A stretch of DNA of 5,090 nt, taken from contig JAJYAX010000156.1 in NCBI GenBank assembly GCA_021779275.1, positions 1-5,090 on the forward strand, given 5' to 3'. Below, piece by piece: positions 1 to 5,090 of the stretch (position 1 is its first letter; each line of letters starts with the position of its first letter). A program made the position numbers and the translations under genes. The notes below the pieces were generated by a model. The model made no database searches. It saw only the letters and a program-made list of their open reading frames with translations, and was not told where the DNA came from. This DNA is from Deltaproteobacteria bacterium (GTDB lineage Bacteria > Desulfobacterota > Desulfobulbia > Desulfobulbales > Desulfocapsaceae).

Positions 1-252
1 CGGCAGATGGTCCTGAATATAGCTAGCCAGGGCGGTCAGCGACGAGAAGACCTTCTCGCCGATCTCCTGGTTGTTGATCACAACCCCGTAATCCTGTTCG
101 ATCATGACGACCATTTCCAGGACATCAATGGAGTCGATGCCCAGATCTCCTCCAACCAGCCGGGCATTCTCATCAAAATCATCCGGGGTGATATCGGCCA
201 GGTTCAGCAGAGTGATGAGTTTGATTTTCAATTCGGTGATGAGTTCATTCAT
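1..252 (-). CDS. Acyl carrier protein, C-terminus cut by window edge
   Basis: This is a discrete acyl carrier protein that would carry growing acyl chains as thioesters on a phosphopantetheine arm in the cytoplasm. Reading the minus strand from the ATG at 252-250 gives 84 codons without a stop before the left edge. The attachment motif is GIDSID (residues 38-43), with Ser41 (codon 132-130) as the expected phosphopantetheine site, followed by an acidic and hydrophobic helix (VLEMVVMIEQDYG). Length and layout match a normal ACP of about 80-90 residues, so probably only a few residues are missing. The variant DSID instead of DSLD is common in ACPs of specialised type II systems, aryl-polyene type among them (family knowledge). 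It is transcribed away from the dehydratase and reductase, so it probably heads a second, divergent unit of the same pathway. The upstream sequence offers only a weak purine-rich ribosome site (GAGATAGG just before the ATG). Confidence 0.9.
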   Translation of the reverse strand, partial: MNELITELKIKLITLLNLADITPDDFDENARLVGGDLGIDSIDVLEMVVMIEQDYGVVINNQEIGEKVFSSLTALASYIQDHLP

Positions 253-289
253 GCCTATCTCGCGGTATTTTTTTCAACAGGGCGCTGTT

Positions 290-336
290 ATTAGCAAAAA
301 GAAGAAAAGAAAGGACTAGATTTATATGTTGCTAAT
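290..336. repeat. 8-bp inverted repeat between divergent genes
   Basis: ATTAGCAA at 290-297 is matched by its exact reverse complement TTGCTAAT at 329-336. The arms start 39 bp apart, which is near four helical turns. The right arm lies inside the spacer of the possible leftward promoter. Such placement would suit a dimeric or looping regulator, but an 8-bp match can also arise by chance in AT-rich DNA of this length. Confidence 0.35.
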
Positions 337-346
337 CATTTGTCAA
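321..346 (-). promoter_or_regulatory. Possible promoter for the ACP gene
   Basis: On the minus strand there is a perfect TTGACA at 346-341 and TATAAA at 326-321, facing the ACP gene. The spacer is only 14 nt, shorter than the preferred 16-18 nt. Either this is a weak or activator-dependent promoter, or the true -10 is a poorer match a few bases further on. If used, the transcript would have a leader of about 60 nt that includes the palindrome at 276-289. Confidence 0.3.
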
Positions 347-366
347 TAAGATAAAGACAACCAAAG

Positions 367-870
367 ATGAAAATGCCTTTGCACCCTTCTATCCTTATGG
401 CACAAGAAAGTCCAACAGAAAAATCAATACATGACGGGCTATCCGCTCGCCTGTCCGGTTTCGTCCTGGAGGATCTGCTTCCGCACCGCCGGCCTATGCT
501 GCTCATCGGTGAAATCCTTGCGGTGGACAGCGTCACCGCGGTAACCTTGAGCAAGGCTGACCGGACCTGGCCCATGGCAGGTCCGGACGGGGTTTCCCCT
601 CTGATCTTCGTCGAATTGGCGGCGCAGACGGCAGGGGTATGTAACGGATGGGAAAGGATCCGGAAACAGGGGCCGGAATCCGATCAGATGGGATGGCTGG
701 TAGGAGTGAAGCGGGCGGAGTTCCACGTTGACCTCCTCCCCTTTGACCTTCCCGTTACGGCCAGGGCCAGGAATACGCTGGCATTCGAGAAATTCCGGGA
801 GGTGACCAGTCAACTCCACCATAAGGACCACCTTCTGGCCGAGGTCGTCCTGCAACTGTATCAGGCTTGA
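367..870 (+). CDS. 3-hydroxyacyl-ACP dehydratase, hot-dog fold (FabZ/ApeP-like)
   Basis: This is a cytoplasmic dehydratase expected to remove water from 3-hydroxyacyl-ACP to give a trans-2-enoyl chain. The 167-residue protein shows the FabZ-type N-terminal signature [14 protein letters not shown] (37-50). The central-helix motif [11 protein letters not shown] (81-91) carries Glu83 in the position of the FabZ catalytic acid. A C-terminal beta region (109-165, [22 protein letters not shown] onward) completes one hot-dog domain. The GHFPxxPxxPG segment that holds the catalytic His in FabZ is replaced by [11 protein letters not shown] (68-78), as in the divergent dehydratases of aryl-polyene clusters (COG4706-like). 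The first 30 residues are unconserved and the ATG at 367 has no clear Shine-Dalgarno, so the start could be 373 or 397 instead. An in-frame TAA at 352-354 rules out a start further upstream. It is the first gene of the rightward operon and ends 5 nt before the chosen start of the reductase. Confidence 0.85.
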   Translation: MKMPLHPSILMAQESPTEKSIHDGLSARLSGFVLEDLLPHRRPMLLIGEILAVDSVTAVTLSKADRTWPMAGPDGVSPLIFVELAAQTAGVCNGWERIRKQGPESDQMGWLVGVKRAEFHVDLLPFDLPVTARARNTLAFEKFREVTSQLHHKDHLLAEVVLQLYQA

Positions 871-875
871 AAACC

Positions 876-1613
876 ATGGCATCGGAAAACAGACAAAAAA
901 ACGCGATCATCACCGGCGGCGGCGGCGGTATCGGCAGGGCTATCTGTGTTGAACTCGCCCTCGCCGGATATTATGTGGTGATCAATTACAGGCGCAGCCG
1001 GGACAGAGCGGAAGAGACCCTGAGGCAGGTCCTGGCGGCAGGCGGTGCGGGCGAGATCCTGCAGTTCGACGTCTGTGACCGGGAGGAGGCGGAGACGTGC
1101 GTGCAGGAGATCAATGACCGGCTGGGGTCAATCGACATCCTGGTGAATAATGCCGGCGTCATCGCCGACGGACTCTTCATGCTGATGTCGCCTGAGAACT
1201 GGCGCACAGTGATCGAGACCAGCCTGTACGGCTTCTACAATATGACCCGGCCGGTCATCGAGCGGATGGTGCGCAACCGGCGGGGGGCAATCGTCTCCAT
1301 CTCCTCGGCGGCCGCACTGATGCCCAACCGGGGGCAGGCTAACTACGCAGCGGCCAAGGCCGGACTCAACGCCGCCAGCAAGGCCTTGGCGGCCGAGGTG
1401 GCGCGCCTGGGGATCCGGGTCAACGTGGTGGCCCCGGGACTGATTGAGACCGAGATGATCAAGGATGCCCCCAAGGACCACATCAGAACCCTGATTCCCA
1501 TGGCCCGCATCGGCAGGCCGGAAGAGGTGGCCCGGGTGGTGGCCTTTCTCTGTTCCGATGCCGCCTCCTATATGACCGGTCAGGTTATCTCGGTCAACGG
1601 CGGGATGCTGTGA
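876..1613 (+). CDS. fabG: 3-oxoacyl-ACP reductase, FabG family SDR
   Basis: This is an NADPH-dependent short-chain dehydrogenase that reduces 3-oxoacyl-ACP to 3-hydroxyacyl-ACP, the step before the neighbouring dehydratase. From ATG 876 it has 245 residues, the usual FabG length. The Rossmann glycine loop is TGGGGGIG (13-20). NNAG is at 91-94, catalytic Ser144 sits in the SISSAAA strand, and Tyr157 and Lys161 form YAAAK. The C-terminus [14 protein letters not shown] is typical of FabG. The tetrad Asn, normally in a TNL motif, is Ser116 here (TSL, codon 1221-1223). A TTG at 867 would add three residues and overlap the preceding stop. I prefer the ATG because an AGG at 863-865 lies 10 nt before it but only 1 nt before the TTG. 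Placement in a specialised cluster suggests a dedicated reductase (ApeQ-like role) rather than the housekeeping FabG. Confidence 0.93.
   Translation: MASENRQKNAIITGGGGGIGRAICVELALAGYYVVINYRRSRDRAEETLRQVLAAGGAGEILQFDVCDREEAETCVQEINDRLGSIDILVNNAGVIADGLFMLMSPENWRTVIETSLYGFYNMTRPVIERMVRNRRGAIVSISSAAALMPNRGQANYAAAKAGLNAASKALAAEVARLGIRVNVVAPGLIETEMIKDAPKDHIRTLIPMARIGRPEEVARVVAFLCSDAASYMTGQVISVNGGML
1602..1605 (+). promoter_or_regulatory. Ribosome binding site deciding the LolA-like start
   Basis: GGGA lies 7 nt before ATG 1613 but only 4 nt before the in-frame GTG at 1610. The spacing favours the ATG, which overlaps the reductase stop by one base (TGATG) and suggests translational coupling. Confidence 0.45.
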
Positions 1614-2203
1614 TGGGACGATTGTACTCCTGCCTCCTGGTCTGTCTGATCCTGCTTTCGGCCTCCGTCTTGGCCTGGTCGGCCGAGAAGCCCGTGCGTC
1701 TACGCTCGGTGCAGGCTGACTTCACGCAGGAAACACATCTGAAGATCCTCTCCCGGCCGCTGGTCTCCCGCGGCATCTTCGCCTTCCAGGCCCCGCAATC
1801 CCTGCGGTGGGAGTATTCCAGTCCTCTGCATTCCATCCTGTTCATGCAGAACGGCAGAATGGAAAAATTCATAGAGAAAGATGGCCGTTTTGAACAGGAT
1901 AAGGGCATGGGGGCCGGTTCGATGCAGTTCATCCTCCCCGAAATCAGCAGTTGGCTCGAAGGCCGGTTTGCAGATAACCCCGTCTTCACCACTGTTCGCA
2001 GAGATGCACGGACCATCGTGCTTACCCCCAAGGAGCCGGGCCTGCAGGCCGTTATCAGCTCCATCGAACTCCATTTGGGACAGCAGGAGGGGGTGATGGA
2101 TTCGGTGACCATCTTTGAAGGGCCGGATGCCTTTACCCGATTGACCTTCAGTAATACCGTCCTGAACCGGGAGATACCGGAAAACTTTTTTCGCATGCAA
2201 TGA
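1613..2203 (+). CDS. LolA-like periplasmic lipid/lipoprotein carrier
   Basis: This is a predicted periplasmic protein of the LolA (outer-membrane lipoprotein carrier) superfamily, 196 residues. A positive residue (Arg3) and a hydrophobic stretch (about 8-20) form a Sec signal peptide, with likely cleavage after Ala21 (VLA) or Ala24. The mature part begins with a LolA-like VQADFTQE segment (33-40). It continues with strands SRGIFAFQAPQSLRWEYSSP and a FMQNGRMEKF hairpin, where the Arg-Trp-Glu/Asp and NG patterns match the family's open beta-barrel. It is probably not the housekeeping LolA, because it sits inside a lipid-synthesis operon. Aryl-polyene clusters routinely carry such a paralogue, thought to move the lipid product across the periplasm (family context). 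Its start overlaps the reductase stop by one base, and its stop overlaps the lipoprotein start by four (ATGA), so the three should be co-translated. Confidence 0.82.
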   Translation: MGRLYSCLLVCLILLSASVLAWSAEKPVRLRSVQADFTQETHLKILSRPLVSRGIFAFQAPQSLRWEYSSPLHSILFMQNGRMEKFIEKDGRFEQDKGMGAGSMQFILPEISSWLEGRFADNPVFTTVRRDARTIVLTPKEPGLQAVISSIELHLGQQEGVMDSVTIFEGPDAFTRLTFSNTVLNREIPENFFRMQ

Positions 2204-2862
2204 TCGGGCGCAACCTCTTCTTCCTTCTGCTTTTTCTGCTTGCCTCCTGCTCTTTGGCCGACCGGGAAATGCTGCCCGATATCACGCCTGCGGATAAACC
2301 CGCACAACATTGCCCGGATTATTTCCCCGCCGGCTCATGGCAGTTTGTCCACGCCATCACCTTTCACATGGCGGCAGGGGGCGAAGGGACCGCTCTTGGC
2401 GTGGTGGTCCTTGATCGTAAGGAGATTCGCTGCGCCCTGATGACCGTTGAAGGACTGACTCTGTTTGAGGCCCGGTCGACGGAGGGGCGGCCCGTGCAGG
2501 TCAGCCGGGCCGTGCCGCCCTTCGACACCGAGGAGTTTGCCGCAGGTCTCATGGGTGATGTCCGGACGATTTTTCAAAAACCTCAGGGTGAGGCCGAGGA
2601 TGGCCGTCTTGCCGGCGGGGCTCCGGTGTGCCGCTTCACTGCCGTAGGTCGGGTGACGGATATCCTGCCGCAGCAGGATGGCTGCTGGACCATGCATACC
2701 TACAGCGACGGCATCGGGGTCAGGACCATCCGGGCCAGATCCTGCAAAAGGATGGGTACGGCGGTTGTCCCTGAAGATATTGATCTGGTGTCCTCCGGAC
2801 AGGCCGGATATACACTGCATATGCACCTCATCAGCGCGGAGAAATTGCCCGCCGCCAATTGA
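2200..2862 (+). CDS. Outer-membrane lipoprotein, DUF3261-like
   Basis: This 220-residue predicted lipoprotein has a short N-terminus (MIGRN), a hydrophobic stretch (6-14) and a perfect lipobox LASC with lipidated Cys17. Ser follows the Cys rather than Asp, which favours Lol sorting to the outer membrane. The body contains WQFVHAITFHMAAGG (47-61), a VEGLTLFEA segment (83-91) and AGLMGDVRTIFQKP (115-128). This layout resembles the DUF3261 lipoproteins found in aryl-polyene clusters beside LolA. That assignment is by pattern and gene context, not by search. Five further cysteines (38, 78, 144, 162, 182) could form disulfides in the periplasm. Its biochemical role is unknown; the location suggests a receiving or anchoring partner for the LolA-like protein in placing the lipid product in the outer membrane. 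ATG 2200 overlaps the LolA stop, and no strong ribosome site precedes it, so coupling is likely. Confidence 0.75.
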   Translation: MIGRNLFFLLLFLLASCSLADREMLPDITPADKPAQHCPDYFPAGSWQFVHAITFHMAAGGEGTALGVVVLDRKEIRCALMTVEGLTLFEARSTEGRPVQVSRAVPPFDTEEFAAGLMGDVRTIFQKPQGEAEDGRLAGGAPVCRFTAVGRVTDILPQQDGCWTMHTYSDGIGVRTIRARSCKRMGTAVVPEDIDLVSSGQAGYTLHMHLISAEKLPAAN

Positions 2863-2870
2863 TATAGTCC

Positions 2871-4142
2871 ATGAAATTCAAACTGATCTACCCCAAATGG
2901 CCTAAGCTTTCCGGACAGACCGAGTTCCATCTGCCGCCGCACGGTCCCGTCGTCTTTGCCGCCGCCCTGCCGGATTCCGTCAGCGTCGATTTTACCGATG
3001 AGAACCTTGAATCCATCGATTTCGAGGAAGAGGTCGATTTGGTCGGCATCTCCATGATGCTGACCGTGCAGGTGAAACGCGGCTGGGAGATAGCCGATTG
3101 CTACCGGAAGAAAGGCATCAAGGTGATCTTCGGCGGCATTGCCACCATGCTCCATGCCGAGGAGACCATGCTGCATGCCGACGCGGTTTTTCTGGGTGAG
3201 GCGGAAGGCCGGATGGAGGGGGTTCTGGACGACTTCCGGCGCGGGGAATTGCGAAAATGCTATGATTTCATCGAAGACCGGCCGGATATCGCGCTGGTCG
3301 GCACGGCCCGGCGCGATATCCTCAACCGGCGGCTCTATAATCATAAGGGTGTGCAGATGGTTGATCTGGTGCATGCCTCACGAGGCTGCCGGTTCAACTG
3401 CTACCCCTGCGCGGTTGCCTACCTCGGGGGCAGACAGTTCCGGCCGCGGCCCATCGACAAGGCGATAGCGGAGATGGCGGCCATCGACAACAACCGCCTG
3501 TTTATCGTCGACAACTCCCTGGCCCAGGATACTGCCTGGGAGACCGAGTTGTTCCGGGAGATGATCCCGTTGAAAAAGAAATGGTGCTGTCATCCCATCG
3601 AAGACAAGCCCGAGGTGCTCGATCTTGCCGCCCGGGCCGGGGCCTGGTATGTCTATCAGGCGGTGTTTGATACCTCCGATTATATCCGCGAGCGGATCAA
3701 ACGCTATCACGATCACGGAATCGGGGTGGAAGGGACGATTCTTCTCGGTCTCGATACCCATACCGAAGACTCCATCAAACGGCTGATCGATTTTCTGCTT
3801 GAGATTGAGCTGGATCTGGCCGAATTCACGGTCCTCACTCCCTTTCCCCACACCAAGGCCTTTGCCGAGCTGCAGGATCAGGGGCGTATCCTGACCTATG
3901 ACTGGGACAGGTATACGGCCGATCAGGTCGTCTTTCAACCAAAGAATATGACGCCTGCGAGGCTGGAGGAACTCCTCGGGTATGCCTGGGACACCTTTTA
4001 CCGGGACGAATCGCAGAATATCAAGATGGCCAAGCTCTTCCAGCAGGTGGTGCGCAAGGAGATGGCCGACAATACCTTCCGGCCGCGCAACAGGGAGCTT
4101 GCCGGGCAGGCCTTCGGCAGAGAGCGGACGGGAGGGGAATAA
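2871..4142 (+). CDS. B12-binding-domain radical SAM enzyme
   Basis: This 423-residue cytoplasmic iron-sulfur enzyme has the two-domain layout of cobalamin-dependent radical SAM proteins (COG1032 type). Residues about 25-125 look like the B12-binding Rossmann domain, with VDLVGISMML (55-64), KVIFGG (84-89) and DAVFLGEAEG (104-113). It lacks the DxHxxG motif, as is usual in this subclass. The radical SAM core starts with CRFNCYPC (Cys173, Cys177, Cys180), the canonical CxxxCxxC cluster ligands. LFIVDNS (210-216) and TPFPHT (323-328, where relatives often read TPYPGT) follow. A C-terminal DWDRYTADQVVFQPKNMTP segment resembles B12-radical SAM methylases and cyclases such as the HpnP and BchE groups. 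Likely reactions are methylation of an unactivated carbon or radical ring formation on the acyl chain; the substrate cannot be read from sequence. An in-frame TAG at 2865-2867 fixes ATG 2871 as the furthest upstream start. It lies 8 nt after the lipoprotein and 1 nt before the ligase. Confidence 0.9.
   Translation: MKFKLIYPKWPKLSGQTEFHLPPHGPVVFAAALPDSVSVDFTDENLESIDFEEEVDLVGISMMLTVQVKRGWEIADCYRKKGIKVIFGGIATMLHAEETMLHADAVFLGEAEGRMEGVLDDFRRGELRKCYDFIEDRPDIALVGTARRDILNRRLYNHKGVQMVDLVHASRGCRFNCYPCAVAYLGGRQFRPRPIDKAIAEMAAIDNNRLFIVDNSLAQDTAWETELFREMIPLKKKWCCHPIEDKPEVLDLAARAGAWYVYQAVFDTSDYIRERIKRYHDHGIGVEGTILLGLDTHTEDSIKRLIDFLLEIELDLAEFTVLTPFPHTKAFAELQDQGRILTYDWDRYTADQVVFQPKNMTPARLEELLGYAWDTFYRDESQNIKMAKLFQQVVRKEMADNTFRPRNRELAGQAFGRERTGGE
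4131..4137 (+). promoter_or_regulatory. Strong Shine-Dalgarno for the ligase gene
   Basis: GGAGGGG lies inside the last codons of the radical SAM gene. Its GGAGG core ends 8 nt before ATG 4144, the best ribosome site in the window. It supports 4144 as the ligase start and suggests independent, efficient initiation there. Confidence 0.7.
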
Positions 4143-4143
4143 G

Positions 4144-5090
4144 ATGGCCGCCGCCGATCATATCGCAGAGATTTCCTCCCTGCTTACAGGACCGCGGAAG
4201 GCAGGCCTGGAATTCATTCAGGCCGGTGCGACCATCGACGAGGTCTATGCGATGGCTGCCTGGCTGCGGGCAAGCCTGGCCGGAGAAAAGAGGGCCGCAG
4301 TCTGTCTGGCCACGGAAGACAGGGCGGTCATCGCCGCGGCGCTTCTGGCCTCGCTGGCCGGGGGACCGGCACTGCTCCTGCCCTATGCCTTTTCAGGCCA
4401 GGCCCTGTCCGGTCTGCAGCAGGCAACCGGATTTACCGTGGCCATCAGCGATAGAGACAGGGATTTTCCTGCCGACACCGAATTGATCCTGCCGAAACGA
4501 GGAGACTCGGGTCCGGATCTGGCCAGTCTTGCAGCCGATCCGCACCGGGAGCTGCTCCGGCTGTATACGGGCGGCTCCACCGGCCTGCCGCAGATCTGGT
4601 CCAAGACGGGGGGCAATATCTTCGCCGAGTCCCTGTTCCTGGCCAAGCACTTCGGCGTCACGCCCAGGGACCGTATCCTTGCCACCATCTCCCCCTATCA
4701 TATCTACGGGCTGCTCTATTCCGTCACGCTGCCGCTTGTCTCCGGGGCGGCAGTCCTGCAGGAAACCCCCTCTTTCCCGGAGGAGATCCTGCAAGCCATC
4801 GACGATTGCCAGGCGACGATCCTGGTCAGCGTCCCGGCTCACTACCGGGCCCTGCGCGGCAAACCTGTCGAGGGTTCCTCTCTTCGGCTGGCATTTTCCT
4901 CAGCCGGCGCCCTTGAGGCCGAGGTCAACAGTGACTTCTGCCGGAATAATTCGGTGGAGATCGTTGAGATTTACGGCTCCACCGAGACAGGAGGCATCGC
5001 CCTGCGCAACGGCTGCCAGGGCGAAGAGCAGTTCACGCCGTATCCGACGGTCGACTGGAGGATCGGCGGTCAGCAGCTTTTGGTTAGATC
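4144..5090 (+). CDS. AMP-dependent acyl/aryl ligase (ANL family), C-terminus cut by window edge
   Basis: This is an adenylating enzyme expected to activate a carboxylic acid with ATP and transfer it to CoA or the ACP phosphopantetheine. The first 315 residues are visible and stay open to the right edge; the C-terminal lid domain is missing from view. The phosphate-binding loop is TGGSTGLPQ (142-150), with Gln150 where most relatives have Lys. SPYHIYGLL (183-191) is the A4-like motif that contributes to the acid pocket. IYGSTETGG (276-284) is the A5 motif. The N-terminal part is short and divergent compared with acetyl-CoA or long-chain acyl-CoA synthetases, as in the ligases of aryl-polyene and ladderane-type clusters. 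In that context it would load an aromatic or fatty acid starter, or reactivate a released acid. It has its own strong ribosome site and follows the radical SAM stop by one base. Confidence 0.9.
   Translation, partial: MAAADHIAEISSLLTGPRKAGLEFIQAGATIDEVYAMAAWLRASLAGEKRAAVCLATEDRAVIAAALLASLAGGPALLLPYAFSGQALSGLQQATGFTVAISDRDRDFPADTELILPKRGDSGPDLASLAADPHRELLRLYTGGSTGLPQIWSKTGGNIFAESLFLAKHFGVTPRDRILATISPYHIYGLLYSVTLPLVSGAAVLQETPSFPEEILQAIDDCQATILVSVPAHYRALRGKPVEGSSLRLAFSSAGALEAEVNSDFCRNNSVEIVEIYGSTETGGIALRNGCQGEEQFTPYPTVDWRIGGQQLLVR

Larger units (their letters stand above)
253..366. promoter_or_regulatory. Divergent intergenic control region
   Basis: This AT-rich stretch separates the leftward ACP gene from the rightward dehydratase operon, so promoters for both units should lie here. 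Its composition differs sharply from the GC-rich genes around it. It holds an 8-bp inverted repeat (290-297 and 329-336), a small imperfect palindrome at 276-289, a purine-rich tract at about 296-317 and a possible leftward promoter. I found no convincing rightward -35/-10 pair. TAAGAT at 347-352 is a weak -10 candidate, with no good -35 at normal spacing. The regulatory role is inferred from gene orientation. Confidence 0.6.

Noticed and set aside
276..289. Palindrome AACAG-GGCG-CTGTT as a terminator
   Set aside because: The stem is only 5 bp and the T-run lies on the wrong side for either strand; at most a leader hairpin or protein site.
7..294. Plus-strand open frame opposite the ACP gene
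   Set aside because: The minus strand here encodes a clear ACP with a GIDSID motif; the plus-strand frame is its antisense shadow with no recognisable domain or ribosome site.
347..352. TAAGAT as a rightward -10 box
   Set aside because: It matches four of six positions and has no acceptable -35 at 16-18 nt, so it is not listed as a promoter.
439..882. Minus-strand open frame across the dehydratase gene
   Set aside because: The protein is low-complexity in appearance and matches no family I know, while the plus strand carries a coherent hot-dog domain.
917..936. GGC-repeat tract at the start of the reductase gene
   Set aside because: It simply encodes the glycine-rich NADPH-binding loop (TGGGGGIG), not a microsatellite of separate interest.
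1594..2310. Long minus-strand frame across the LolA-like gene
   Set aside because: It is opposite a protein with a signal peptide and LolA motifs; the antisense product is rich in Arg/Ser/Cys, as expected of a shadow frame in GC-rich DNA.
2700..3374. Minus-strand frame spanning the lipoprotein/radical SAM junction
   Set aside because: It has no domain signature and covers the well-supported B12-binding domain on the plus strand.
3378..3938. Minus-strand frame within the radical SAM gene
   Set aside because: It is antisense to the CxxxCxxC-bearing core; no independent evidence of coding.
4393..4842. Minus-strand frame within the ligase gene
   Set aside because: The plus strand has intact ANL motifs throughout; the antisense frame is a by-product of GC-rich codons.

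Overview
The window reads as one piece of a bacterial lipid or polyketide biosynthesis locus. Six genes face right (dehydratase, ketoreductase, LolA-like protein, lipoprotein, radical SAM enzyme, AMP-dependent ligase). One acyl carrier protein gene faces left and runs off the left edge. Coding DNA is fairly GC-rich, and the only non-coding stretch of note is a short AT-rich divergent intergenic region at 253-366. Signal peptides, a lipobox and a LolA-type protein point to a Gram-negative, double-membrane host. A cobalamin-dependent radical SAM enzyme beside type II fatty-acid genes would suit an anaerobe. My best guess is a Desulfobulbales-like member of the Desulfobacterota (former Deltaproteobacteria), but that is inference, not something the sequence proves.

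Layout. The region 1-252 (minus) encodes most of an ACP with a GIDSID phosphopantetheine site. The region 253-366 is a shared divergent control region with an 8-bp inverted repeat and a possible leftward promoter. The rightward genes are packed end to end: a hot-dog-fold 3-hydroxyacyl-ACP dehydratase (367-870), a FabG-family 3-oxoacyl-ACP reductase (876-1613), a LolA-like periplasmic protein (1613-2203), a lipoprotein resembling DUF3261 (2200-2862), a B12-binding-domain radical SAM protein (2871-4142) and an ANL-family acyl/aryl-AMP ligase (4144 to the right edge). The stop/start overlaps and gaps of 8 nt or less argue for one operon.

How the genes may work together. The ligase would activate a carboxylic acid starter or free acid and pass it to the ACP. 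Ketoreductase and dehydratase would process the beta-carbon after each round of condensation, leaving double bonds because no enoyl reductase is visible. The radical SAM enzyme would modify the chain by methylation, cyclisation or another radical step. LolA and the lipoprotein would handle the finished lipid in the periplasm and at the outer membrane. The ketosynthases needed for elongation are not in the window and should lie just outside it.

The gene set combines two known cluster types. LolA plus a DUF3261-like lipoprotein, dehydratase, ketoreductase, ACP and ligase is typical of aryl-polyene/flexirubin-type clusters. B12-radical SAM enzymes beside FabZ/FabG/ACP are the hallmark of the clusters proposed for ladderane lipids in anammox bacteria. 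I recall that a related cluster was noted in Desulfotalea psychrophila. The product is therefore plausibly an uncharacterised, outer-membrane-directed polyene or cyclised/methylated fatty-acyl compound.
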